From Seriola aureovittata (taxonomy: Eukaryota > Chordata > Actinopteri > Carangiformes > Carangidae), in the NCBI RefSeq assembly GCF_021018895.1, contig NC_079379.1, positions 21,384,276-21,448,275 of the forward strand: a stretch of 64,000 nt of DNA. The letters are read 5' to 3'. The notes below the pieces were generated by a model. It had not been told where the DNA came from, did no database searches, and was given only the letters and a program-made list of their open reading frames with translations. Of the stretch, positions 52,414 through 63,299 are shown one piece after another (the stretch's first letter is position 1; every line of letters begins with the position of its first letter). A program made the translations under genes and the position numbers.

Positions 52414-53542
52414 CCCTTTAACAACCCCACCAAGAAAAAAGCAATTGAAAAAATTTTTTTTGCATTTTTTTATTTCCTTGGGTGACTCATAACCACAATC
52501 AATGATTTTTTTTTCCCACAGGCCCTGCGGTTTTTTATAATATTGATCTCTACCAAATGGTCGAGATGTCACTTGATGGTTTAAGTTCAGAATTTCATAC
52601 AAATACCAAAAATAGTAGAAAATGTCAAATAAAATACTAATTTATACAGAAATACACAACAAGAAATATCCATGACATTGAATACACTTTATTGCTGGTG
52701 CAGTGGTATGCAACAAAACAGTGCAAAACATAGGAAACATTTGCATTTCATACTTCAACTGCACAAACGTTTTTTGGGACACAAGATCCACATTTCTGGT
52801 GGATTGATTGAACTAGTGTTGCTGGTTTCCATTTAATCTTGAAAAAACATTGCAAACATATGCCAAACATATTAAAACATTACATTTCTGACCTTCTCAC
52901 CTCAACACACCTCATCTGTGTGAGCTTGTTGAGCATTACATCCACTTTACCTCTGGTGATATGCTACAAAGCATTCCTGGTGTTTGTTCAAACACAGGAA
53001 AAAATTGCATTTCTCACACTTCCACCTGGAGACACCCTTTGGACAGAGGTTGCATCGTCCCTGCGTGTCACAGTGAAGAGGCCAGTGTCCCAGGTTGTCG
53101 TAGCGCACGTCTGGTTGTGGTTTTGGTCGTGAGGGTCTTGGGGTGTCGCCTTGCTTCTGTTGTGGTGGAGAGCTCACAGAAGGTTGTCCCACTTTGGATG
53201 CTGGCTTGTTGACTCGGTTCAAGCTTTGGGCAACTGCCAGGCGGAACCTTTTGAGAGACATGGGTTTTTGGTTCAGTAGGCCACAGTCCCTCTTGTAGAC
53301 CAGCCAGGAATTTGCAATGCACAGGTCAAGGATGTATCCAAACAGGGGAATGTACCATCTCCTTGACTTGGCTGGGGTCTTGTACAAGTGTACCAGCATG
53401 TCGGAAAGATCAATTCCTCCCATGTGCTCATTATAGTTAAGATGATGGCTCAATCAGCTTGAGGTAAGTGAGGTACTCCTCTCATTGAAATATAGTGAGT
53501 CAAAGTGTGCTAAACCATTTGGTCGAGCAGGCAGTTAAAGGG
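52414..53542 (-). mobile_element. Deleted piggyBac element inserted in the satellite
   Basis: The element is bounded by CCCTTTAAC (52414-52422) and GTTAAAGGG (53534-53542), a perfect 9-bp terminal inverted repeat starting CCC as in piggyBac. TTAA, the piggyBac target, follows on the right (53543-53546); on the left the flanking bases are AGTA, so that copy of the target site has decayed. Satellite sequence resumes on both sides. At 1,129 bp it is far smaller than an autonomous element and carries only the end of the transposase. Confidence 0.85.
52947..53453 (-). pseudogene. piggyBac transposase, C-terminal remnant
   Basis: The minus strand reads LNYNEHMGGIDLSDMLVHLY and RRWYIPLFGYILDLCIANSW, the conserved C-terminal part of piggyBac (PGBD-type, DDE_Tnp_1_7) transposases. 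After a Pro/Gln-rich spacer come the paired cysteines RCNLCPKG, KCEKCNFFLC and CFVAYH of the terminal zinc-binding domain. The frame closes at a stop at 52947-52949. The N-terminal part with the catalytic aspartates is missing: an in-frame stop lies just upstream and the terminal repeat follows within about 100 bases. The remnant cannot transpose itself. Confidence 0.9.
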
Positions 53543-53546
53543 TTAA

Positions 53547-54052
53547 AAACTTCATAGTATAGTAAGGCATAAAAAGTCATGGTATTTTAAGGCATATAAA
53601 AAGGACAAATTATAATAAGGCATAAAAACGACATAGTATAGTAAGGTATGAAAATTCAAAAAACGTCATCGTGTAATATGGCGTAAAAAGTCATTAAACA
53701 TCATAGTGTAATAATGCATAAAAAGTCATAAAAACGAGCTAGAATAGTAAGGCATAAAAATACATAGTATAATAAGGCATAAAAAGTATTAAAAACTTCA
53801 TAGTATAGTAATGTATAAAAGTCATGGTATAGTAAGACATAAAAAGTCATAAAAACGACATATTATAATGAGGCATAAAAATCATAAAAACGTCATAGAA
53901 TAGTAAGGCATAAAAAGTCAAAAAACGTCATAGTGTAATAATGCATAAAAAATCATAAAAACATAATAGTAAGGCATAAAAACGACATGGTATAGTAAGG
54001 CATAAAAAGTCATAAAAAGGTCATAGTATAGTAAGGGATAGAAAGTGATTGT
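53547..54052 (+). repeat. Satellite array, right part
   Basis: About 500 bases of the same CATAAAAAGT / CATAGTATAGTAAGG monomers continue after the piggyBac element. They end abruptly after GTAAGGGATAGAAAGTGATT. These copies are more divergent than the centre, as are those at the left edge, which is typical of array margins. Confidence 0.95.
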
Positions 54053-54282
54053 AGCAGCCCTTGGCATCAATAATTGCAGCGTTGAGTTCGACAGGCACGT
54101 ATTTTATTATCCTTCGGTACCGTGAAACTAAAAAACAGCAGCAAGAAGAAGAAGAATACAGTTCATCGAATATCAAAATACACATAAGCATTTAAGATTC
54201 ACGCCAAACACAACATCAACCGGCAAACACTTCTCTATCTTAAAAACACACATTCATCATCGCAAATGTGAAAAACTTGTTG
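54053..54282. other. Unidentified sequence between satellite and Tc1 remnant
   Basis: This 230-base stretch begins TGTAGCAGCCCTTGGCATCA and shows no satellite monomers and no clear coding frame. It may be part of the same Tc1-like element, or host DNA. Confidence 0.3.
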
Positions 54283-54559
54283 CATCATTCCCAAGAAGAC
54301 TCATGGCTGTTCTAGCTCAAAAGGGTGCGTCTACTCAATACTGAGCAAGGGTCTGAATACTTATGACCATGTGATATTTCAGTTTTTCTTTTTTAATAAA
54401 TTTGCAAAAATTTCTACATTTCTGTTTTTTTCTGTCAAGATGGGGTGCTGAGTGCACATTAATGAGAAATAAAATGAACTTTTTTGATTTTAGCAAATGG
54501 CTGCAATGAAACAAAGATTGAAAAACTTAAAGGGGTCTGAATACTTTCCGTACCCACTG
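54283..54559 (+). mobile_element. Tc1-like element, truncated, 3' end only
   Basis: The sequence ends in GGGGTCTGAATACTTTCCGTACCCACTG, whose inverse is the terminal repeat of a widespread fish Tc1 family. It is followed by TA, the Tc1 target dinucleotide (54560-54561). Upstream are the family's typical 3' region (TGAATACTTATGACCATGTG, GATGGGGTGCTGAG, GAAATAAAATGAACTTTTTT) and the last codons of a transposase-like frame. The 5' end with the other inverted repeat is absent. Confidence 0.85.
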
Positions 54560-54596
54560 TATATGGGTGTCATATATGTGGAGTCTAGAACTCTGT

Positions 54597-54597
<1 letters not shown>

Positions 54598-54691
<94 letters not shown>
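54598..54691 (+). repeat. Uninterrupted (CA)47 microsatellite
   Basis: A perfect CA run starts about 38 bases after the Tc1 terminus. Confidence 0.97.
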
Positions 54692-54695
<4 letters not shown>

Positions 54696-56880
54696 TCATC
54701 ACCACAGCAACCAAACTTAGTGCATTCGAAACAACTTTCATATTTTTTTTGTTGCCTGTAACTTCTGAAACACACGAGCTGGAAGAAAACTCCTGTTTTT
54801 CCCTCGATTCTATGGAAGATTTATATTTAGAAAAAAAAAAACAACTTCCATTTTGACCTTGTGATTTTCCACCATTTTGAGAATGTCCAAATCTTCTAAA
54901 TTCGATTCAGTTTTTCACCCAATTTCACACATGAAAAGTTTGGACTCAGTAGGAAGAGATGAAATGTAGCAAATGTTCTGAAATTGAGGATGCAATGACA
55001 ATAAATGTCTCAGTGTAATATGTGCTGTCGAAACAACATGTCCTTACATGTCCAAAGTTAATAATCCTGTGCTGATCACAATCATGTGTGATTTAGTTCA
55101 GGCTTCTGTAAATTATGGTGAATATTTAGACTCTGCATTCATTCATTGGGAACAAACCCATATATTTTACATGTTCTTTAATAACTCATCCATCTGAGTT
55201 TGCAGGGATTTTCCCAAAGCTCCTTTCATTACTCCACTGTAACCCCCTGCAGCTTTGGTAGCATATACTTCACAGGTTCCACAGAGTCTCTGTGCTGTTG
55301 ACTTCACATTAGTTTCCTGTACTAATGTATCATTTATTTCTGGTTTGGTTTTGATTGATCAAAATGGTCAAAGTGGGTTTATTGGTTAGAAATCAAACTT
55401 TTAGCAACACAGCCGGAAATATGTGAAGACTCTGTGCTTTTATGCAACAAATGGTCACTCACAAAGTCAGTCAGCCTCCACTCACTGAGCACTTTATTAG
55501 GAACACCTGCACACAGTCGAGACAAATGCTGTAATAATGAGGGACCTGGAGTAAATTCATTTTACACTATAACCAGTTGTGGCTTTAGCTAATTATAAAT
55601 TTAAAAGACAACCTAGTCTTTAGGGCATTAAGTGTGAACAAAGAGGCGGCTGGGGAAATCTTGCCAGGCAACGTCTGTAAAAGAGACTAAAGTGGAGAAA
55701 ACTGAAAGTGAAAAATATATGAATTTCTTTAATTCATGTTAATTTGTCAAATTAATTTGCCCATGATTTATGAGGAACCGCATGTCTACAGTTTAACAGA
55801 AAACAGTACATGTCTGAGCAGAAGCTCCAGTTAATGTTACAGTCAACGTCGCCTACATCACTGGGACCAGTATAATGTTATGTTGTTGTTATGTATTTTA
55901 CACAGCAACAGACACAGGTCGTACGAGGACACAGCCAAACCAACACAGAGCAAAACTTGTAACAGAAAAGTGTCTGACAAAAGACCCGGTCCTTCCTGGT
56001 GGAACCACCTGTTTATGCAACCTTAAAGAAAATCTGAAGCCACTGACAAGAAGTAAAAAAAAAAAAAAGTGAATCCATTTAAAATTCAGGCTGCAACCGT
56101 CAAGGGCCGACTACTTCCTGAAACACCTTTTAATGACATTTCACATTTTCTTGTATTTGCTTGTCATTTTGTGCCCTCGCTACCTGATACCGTCTCCTCC
56201 TGCAGTTCATCACATTACAGCTGTATATCACAGCGACGTGTACACATCCTGATTCAGACAAGCTCATTGTCTCCATAATGACCACACACATTTTATCCTT
56301 GTCTATGCAAACACATTTCTTTGATTTATAGAGGAGTGACGATGTCGCCATCTTGTGTTGAGAAGTCAGCTACTACCCTTTTATAAAAAGGTGGCACTTT
56401 GGCTAAAATTTCAGAAATTAACGTGTCATTCATGTTCAAAATAAAACTAATTTGAGAAGGGTAACACAGACACTTGGTAATAATGAGTTCAACTTTGATC
56501 CTATATTCATATTATATAGAAAAAAGGAAGGGGCACATGCTTCCATCATATCAGGTAGAACTCAATTCATGTACCCCATGAGCTCATGAAACAGCTGTTT
56601 ACTTAATCCATGATTCAGAGTTTTGGTGGCAATAACAGACTTAATCATAGATAGAGGTCACAGAGCTGTTCACCCTGTTGTTCAGATGCCTCAGTTATCA
56701 GCTGAGCGTCTGCTTCACCAGATACCATCACACAGCGCCAGCACTTCTCCTGAGATCAGCACTGAATTCATAAGAAAACATAAGAGCTTTCACTGCAGAA
56801 ATCATTTTAACAAGACATTTACTCTAGTGTTGAATAAAAAAAGTGATTAAAAAAAAAATTGACGTATAACTGATAATTTA
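54692..56880. other. Intergenic sequence, no gene recognised
   Basis: The sequence is AT-rich and unique in appearance. At about 55,480-55,515 it contains CACTTTATTAGGAACACCTG, a phrase I know as part of a dispersed fish repeat, but no element boundaries could be set. Short open frames here have no family resemblance. Confidence 0.5.
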
Positions 56881-57003
56881 TTAATTGAATAATTCAGTTC
56901 TACCTAGCATCTGCTGACAGGGTGAGGCGTTAACTTGTCTCAACTTGGCGACCCAAGAGTCAGGTTTCATCATGTTGACACCAGCTGCATGTTCCTTAAA
57001 CCA
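56881..57003 (-). CDS. Candidate exon, unidentified (second of a pair)
   Basis: On the minus strand a good acceptor (GATTTCTTTTCAG) is followed by an open phase-0 frame beginning WFKEHAAGVNMMKPDSWVAK, then LRQVNASPCQQMLGRTELFN and a TAA stop. The composition looks like a real protein (Trp, His, Met and Lys well mixed, no low complexity), but I do not recognise a family. It can be joined in frame to the candidate exon at 58386-58538. It could be a terminal exon of an unknown minus-strand gene or a chance pairing. Confidence 0.3.
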   Translation of the reverse strand, partial: WFKEHAAGVNMMKPDSWVAKLRQVNASPCQQMLGRTELFN

Positions 57004-58385
57004 CTGAAAAGAAATCGAGACGTGTCAGACTGATTGTTTACACTTTTATTATCGTTATTGTTTTCTCATTGTCAGATAAAAGCAGATAGAGAGGAGCATA
57101 TTCATCAGAAACAGCGTGCAGCTTTGGGGGGGGGTTCCTGTCCAAAGCCGGACGAGTGAACTGTCTGAGGTGAGTTATACGTTAACAACACAGGGCAAAC
57201 CCCACCGTCATAAATGCTACATAACACTGTCCATATCATAAACAGTCACAATAATGGCTGCTGTGCTGTCACAGTGTTTCATGACAGTCAGCTTGTAACA
57301 CATTCATGACATACAGTTATTCTGAGGTAAGCTAGAGTTGGCTAGTGTTGTACTGAGCAAATAAACTATCTATTACGTACTGTATATCTATAGTGTTGTG
57401 ACTGTGTCATATCCTGCTCCTGTAAGCACAGGTTTCTGTAGCTCATCTCTACCTTGGCATAGCTTTGGCAATAGGAGGTAACATGGTAGCGCCCTGTTGG
57501 GGGGCCATTTGAGAACAAGCGTCTTTGTCCATTTCATGAACATTAAGGGAGTAAACTCCCAAGGCCTTGGGCCAGTGAATATAAGGGACTACATGATGCA
57601 GAGTTTAAGTCAGCTATTCATATTTCAAGTCTGACGAATAACAGTTTCTATATACTGCTACTGTAATTTGAAGGAAAGCACCCATAGACCTGTATATTTT
57701 CTGGGTTATGTACATGTCTAGGTCCAAACGCAGGTAATAGTCTGTGTCGCTCTCCCCTCTTTCAATTATAGTGAGATCCACTTTGAAGTGCAGCTTTGCA
57801 GTCGTAACAACTTACAAGAGCTTTAAGCTTTAGCTTATTCCAATAGGAGAGAAGGTGCTTGTAGCATGTAGGCCAACACATTATAATTTTTTTTTTTTTT
57901 TGATCACATTTGTTTTTAGCGTTTTTTTCAAACGTTAGAGATATAGAAATAAAGAAAAAAAAAAAAATCAGAGTAGACTTATGTAATTAGTCTAGCTTCA
58001 CTGGCTGAGTTGAGGTTTGAGACAGATTGTGAAATGAGGGTAGACTACAAAAATGACCAAAGAGCAGCATTCAGTATAACAAAGAAGACAAGATGACAAA
58101 GAGACACTATGATATATATTGTCCTAGGCTTGTTTTGCTAATATAAAAAGGTATAAATAACACATCCTGTTTTGGTTAAATACAGTTAAGATGAAGAAAA
58201 CAAAGCATATGTTAAGACACAAAAGAAACCTGGTGCAATTCTTCACCGTCTTTATCCACCATTTTTTGGGATTACCTGAGATTCCAGTTGTCCCTCAGGG
58301 CTTTACGGATTTGATAGCAACAGCACTCGTTGATTGATCGACTTGTTTGCCCAATCGATTGATTGATTGAGGTTAAGAGTCTTAC

Positions 58386-58538
58386 GAACCAGATGGGGTC
58401 AAAGACATTCGAGCAAGCAGAGAGGGAATTCTTGTCACCACAAACCAGATCCTTGATATCATACTTTATCCCCACCAAGCACAACCTGACCTGCAGGCTC
58501 AGCACGTTCGTGTCACCACAGTCCATCAAACAACCACT
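58386..58538 (-). CDS. Candidate exon, unidentified (first of a pair)
   Basis: The minus strand has an acceptor AGCTTTTTCAG, 51 open codons beginning SGCLMDCGDTNVLSLQVRLC, continuing LVGIKYDIKDLVCGDKNSLS and ACSNVFDPIWF, then a strong donor GTAAGACTC. Both ends are in phase 0, matching the exon at 56881-57003. Five cysteines in 51 residues suggest a secreted or metal-binding protein, but I cannot name a family. It sits 400 bases past the hmbox1 stop on the same strand, so an alternative hmbox1 3' exon is also possible, because the preceding hmbox1 exon also ends in phase 0. Confidence 0.3.
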
Positions 58539-58841
58539 CTGAAAAAGCTAAAAGAAGGCATGTAGCAAAGACAACAGAAAAGGCTTAGCTTAAAATGGGC
58601 GAGGTATCCTTTACATAATTCTCCCTCTAAGGAATTTAGGCTTTTTAATACCATCTTGGAATGCTCTATATATATTGATATATATATATATTTATATACT
58701 GTATATTGCCGTTAATATAAGCAGGATTACTGTTGATAAATACAGTGGCCTCCTTACCATCAGAGGCACCTCAGCGAGATTCAGCACCCTTATCCCTTTG
58801 ATTTTTGGGTGTCAAAGGCCACAGAGGCCCTATGTGGGTGG

Positions 58842-58869
58842 TGGAGGAGGAGGAGGAGGAGGAGGAGGA
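58842..58869 (+). repeat. GGA trinucleotide repeat
   Basis: About nine GGA units, in the region after the hmbox1 stop codon and probably part of its 3' UTR on the other strand. Confidence 0.9.
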
Positions 58870-58940
58870 GACACTTATTGTTTTCCTATTTCATCTGATT
58901 AAAAATCAAATATGATGATGCGAAATTACACTGGCTTTGG

Positions 58941-61909
58941 TCACTCCTCATCCACAGTCTCCCTTTTTGAATCCTCCTCTTTCTGTTCCAGGACCTGAGG
59001 GGTGGGGCTTGGCAGGGCTGCCACCTCTGTAGTAGCCAGTGAGGAGGGGTCTTGTTGGTCAACAATCCTCTGGGAAGATGTGTCTTCCTGTAGAAAGATA
59101 AACAGCAGACATATGAGCAAAAAATATATGGATTTCGGTATTATTTTTTATTAGATACATCCTGTCGGTAGTTTGTTTGGAGCCTTTTGAGGCTTCAAAT
59201 TATCCAGTCTTCAGGTCCCCACTCGCAGTTTTGGGCTTGGTCAGCTCGTAAGGTTAGCGAAGCGGCTCTTTACAGACTGCGTTTATGTCGTCCTGCCTGG
59301 TGTGAGCAGCCAACAGCTGGCTCGAGTTTCTGCTGTGGCCCCTCATGACCTCTGGCAATTCCTCAATTTGTACTCCGTGTAGTAGACTCTGGCTCTTATG
59401 ATCACCTGCCACAGTATTTATTATGGCTGCATTGTATATATCTCGCTAGCATGGCTTGTTGCCACACCTAAATGGAATAAAGGTCTCATTAATAGTTAAG
59501 GTCTCTACACACCGGGAAGGGAGCTCTTTCACAACAACAACAGAATTTCACTCTGTGGAAAAGACCCCACGCTCCATTTTCTAACCTTTCACTGGTGCCA
59601 GGAATGCATCTGACCAATCATGACACAACTTCCTGGAAATGTTGCACAAAAACATTAAAACATGGCGGATCGTCACAAAATGCCGATCACATGACAAAAA
59701 TTATACAGACGATGTGTTTTCCTTCTTTTATTCACCAAGTCATCATCGCTTAATGGTGACTCCATTTCTTTCCTTAGAGCGTCTTTTAGAACCTGTGCTT
59801 GTATTAAAAGCATGGCATGAATGCAAACGTATGTGGTATGTGATGTGAAAACGGTCCAAAGGTTTAATTCTCTTTGCTAAAAATAGCTTGAAATAACAGT
59901 TTTAAAGCACCACGGTCACAGCATATGAATCTTACTACTACTTCTGTAGTCCGTCTGTTTTTTGTTTCTTCTTCACTAGTTGCCAAATGTCTCCATGTCG
60001 ACTTACTTGCTCTGAGAATCGATGAGTCACCTGATCAGCGAACTCGTGCATCTCTCCCTCCTCACCATTTGAATGGCAGCTTGGACTTGGCACCTCAATT
60101 CCGTGGCTTTCCAAAATGGCAGCCTCTAGTTGTGTTCAACAGGAGAGCGGAGATTGGAAACACAGGACGTATAAATGTGTATGTATAAACATGCAAAGTG
60201 TCCAGCGTCTACTGATGGAGACAATCCTCCTCATATGAATCCACCTACTGCAGTGGTTCTCAAACTTTTTCAAATCAAGGAACCCTTAAAGTGACACAAA
60301 TTACACCACGGACCTTCATCTGGTAAGATTACAGAAGGTGTTTGAAACCCATCACCAGAACAGTCACGCATTCTGTCAGTGTGTGACTTATGGAAGGAAT
60401 TATAGTGAAAATAAAAAGGAACCACCTCAAGGACTCCACTTTGAGAACCACTGACCTACTGCATGTAAAGTAAGTTATCAGGTCCTCACCGATATTCGCT
60501 CTCCTCTTCATCTCCTTCCGGCGGTTGGCAAACCAGTTGTACACCTTCAACGCCGTCACGCGCTCAAACTCGGACAGTTTACAACCTGAGTAATCAAACA
60601 AAAAATGACAGTCATTTGTCACGACAGCGAACAGCACAGAAACACATTTGTCATTAAAAAAAATATATTGTTTACCACAGCTTTAAGACACTACCACTGG
60701 GAGGAGCCAGTGCTGGACCACAAGAAGAAAAAGAAGTACACAGAAGTACTTCACACCACATGTGTCATCAGGACTCAACCTGGATTAACAAGAACTGCAG
60801 GTACGTATTATTTTTAATTTATTTGTATATACTTGCATGTCTTTCAAACATACATTTAACCCTGCTGTACTGGGGTGACAGGTTAATGCTACAGTGGTAT
60901 GTATCAAACAATACAATTTGCACATCAATGTGAAATAAAATAACATATGGTCAAACTGCATATTTAGTCTGCTCAACAGAGTGAAAACACAATATCTACA
61001 TTGATCTGAGGCAAAAACAAAATGCAGCAAACCTTTTATTTTATGAGCTGGAAAACAGCAAAGATCTGGAATTTTTACTTACTGACTGAAATGATCAATC
61101 ATCAAAACAGACTTTATTATTAATCATTAATTAATGTATTATTAATCTCCTGACTGACTAATCAATTAATCAAAACTAATTCAGATCAAGTATGCAGAAT
61201 GCCATTTTTATTCAAAGTGGGAGAGCAGACTTTGAGCTATTTTTGGCCGCTGCCCTGGGTCATTTCTGACAGGAACGGGCCTCGATACAGTGAAAACGCC
61301 ACAGAGTACCTGGCTTCTGAATGACAGAGTTACAGGCACTGGCGATCTCCTCTCGCTTCGCTTCGTCCGGATACTGGTTCTCCATGAAGAAACTGGAAGA
61401 GACAAAACAGCCACAGTATTGGAAACAGTTAAATCATATTACATCACAGGCTCCACATTTATTAGGAGACGGCACCAGTCTGAGCAGCGCTAGTTACGCC
61501 CTCATTTTACACCTCATCAACTTTTAGTCTTTGTATTGAACCAGAGGAGAGGAAGGACAATATTTATACATCGGGGGAGCGTCAGGAGAGAGCCTCACTG
61601 TAAAGGAATAGATTAATGGATGCATTAAGTAAATTAATTTCTGCAATTAAAGCTTTACACACTTAAATCTCTCCTTATGCCTTCAAATATGAGGAATCTT
61701 TGGTATAAACAGAAATGTATTTATCCAGGTAAAAACCTTTTTTCTTTTTTTGTTTTTCCTTACTCATGTCTACATACTTTAAATCCCCTCATGGCTGAAA
61801 AAGAATTATTATCTCACATTACAAAACACACAGGGATTAATTTCGTTCAGCTCTCTTATCCTCTCACCCTCCGGGTTGCCCTATCCTGTTCACTCTGTCT
61901 TACACACAA

Positions 61910-61975
<66 letters not shown>

Positions 61976-62481
61976 CACATCATCTTCACCTCTACTTTAT
62001 CGTCCTTGGGTCTAAACTAGCTCATAAGGATCAGCACTGCAGTGGAATTGCGTAATCCGAGGGCACTGCTGGTGAGTGTTGTCTGAGGCCCTGTGTGGTC
62101 TTATTACTGCGAGTGGCCGGTCTGCACCCTATACTTACAGCAACCATGTAATAGAGAAATCAATTGCACGCCGCGGGTAGAGGAATGCCTACTCCTCTTT
62201 CTCTGCATCTTTCTGAGAAGACTGTCTGGGACAGAGAAGCGGGGACATAATACACCGAATAAAAAACTGCATCATGAGCCAAATCCCTCTGCACCGCACA
62301 AAAGAGAGGAAGCCACAACACTAACACACTAAAGGAGGTTATTACTACTGACTCTTACCTCATATAATACATTCCTATCGTATGGGAATGATAGTCATGA
62401 GGACTTGATGGTTGAATTTTTCAAGTACTGACATGTTCAAACTCATGGGAGTCTTCTGTAAAGCTCGGCTGGACTTGATCA

Positions 62482-62516
<35 letters not shown>

Positions 62517-62651
62517 GTTTAGTGCAAAACACAAACTCAAATCTATAAGTGAGACATTTGTTTGCCTTTTACAGCAAAACAAACATTGAAATGTCATCAA
62601 CAAATCCCATCTTGCCAGAGAAAACTTAATACTAAAATAAGTCATTTTCAT

Positions 62652-62693
<42 letters not shown>

Positions 62694-63299
62694 GAAACAT
62701 TCAGTGGTTCAATTTTATAAAATGTGACGATTTGCTGCTTTTCTTCATCCTATGTGATTGAAAACTGAATATAAAACAGGCTTTCACTACAGGGGTGAAT
62801 AAAAGAAATAATGATGTCACATTGTAGGAAATTGTGACTGTGAAAGATTGTGATTCTTCACTATTTTTGGACATTTCATTGACCAAACGATTAAATGATT
62901 AATAGAAAATAAGCATCAGATCATAGTTACAGCCCAGGTTCATTTCATATACAGTAAAATCTGCTTCACTTGACTAGATTTTTGACTAGAAGTTGGTGTA
63001 TTTAGGGTTCGAACATTGGGCTCCTGAGCAGAGCTTCCTCCTTTAAAGTTGAGTCGAATGGTATATTAAAGAAGAATTCTCCATTTTACAACATGATATG
63101 AAAGCAACACATTTCAAATTAACTCCATTAAGATTCACTCACCTCTCCATGATTGATTGGCACTCCTTCCTCCAGGTGAACCTGCTTCCTCTGCGCAGCC
63201 TCAGTGGCCCACTAACCATCCCTGCTCTGTCACCAGACATGATCCCCGTCCTCCAATCAGGTTCCTCCTTTACCAAAGACCGCATTGATAAGGTGGCAC
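58941..63299 (-). CDS. hmbox1: hmbox1-like homeobox gene, last five coding exons (5' end outside window)
   Basis: HMBOX1 (HOT1) is a nuclear protein with an HNF1-related homeodomain that binds telomeric TTAGGG repeats and acts as a transcriptional repressor. Five minus-strand exons join in phase: 63299-63143, 61392-61310, 60585-60490, 60125-60007 and 59087-58941 (stop TGA at 58943-58941). They read GATLSMRSLVKEEPDW... RGSRFTWRKECQSIMES, FFMENQYPDEAKREEIASAC, NSVIQKPG, CKLSEFERVTALKVYNWFAN, RRKEMKRRANIEAAILESHG, IEVPSPSCHSNGEEGEMHEF, FSEQEDTSSQRIVDQQDPSS and an acidic end KRETVDEE. The homeodomain is split across the first three, with the WFANRR recognition helix intact. Agreement with mammalian HMBOX1 is near complete in the homeodomain, but the last exon keeps only the SEQ..DP core and has lost the usual C-terminal tail. 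HNF1A/B are excluded by the homeodomain sequence. A possible ATTAAA signal lies at 58649-58644. Confidence 0.93.
60251..60453. mobile_element. hAT MITE, 203 bp, with perfect 8-bp target duplication
   Basis: The ends CAGTGGTTCTCAAA and TTTGAGAACCACTG are exact inverse copies. The element is flanked on both sides by ACCTACTG (60243-60250 and 60454-60461), an exact 8-bp target-site duplication, the hallmark of the hAT superfamily. It has no coding capacity and sits in the hmbox1 intron just after the exon carrying the homeodomain recognition helix. Confidence 0.95.
61912..61973 (+). repeat. CA microsatellite in an hmbox1 intron
   Basis: About 31 CA units in the intron between the first two homeodomain exons. 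Confidence 0.95.
62484..62691. repeat. Facing poly-T and poly-A tracts
   Basis: A run of 29 T (62484-62512) and a run of 38 A (62654-62691) face each other across 141 bases of unique sequence in the hmbox1 intron. The pair could fold into a hairpin, or mark tails of two opposed retrocopies, but the DNA between them shows no SINE boxes. Confidence 0.7.

Noticed and set aside
43653..52433. Many minus-strand open frames of 60-129 codons reading MPYYTMTFF-type repeats
   Set aside because: They are a by-product of the 36-bp satellite period being divisible by three, with stops missing from one frame. Composition is low complexity and the frames break wherever a monomer varies in length.
42328..54052. 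Regular repeats that could be taken for a CRISPR array
   Set aside because: There are no unique spacers; the monomers are contiguous and variable, and the context is a vertebrate genome.
60490..63299. HNF1A/HNF1B as identity of the homeobox gene
   Set aside because: The WFANRRKE motif is shared, but the sequence before it (NQYPDEAKREEIASACNSVI) and after it (RRANIEAAILESHGI) is HMBOX1-specific.
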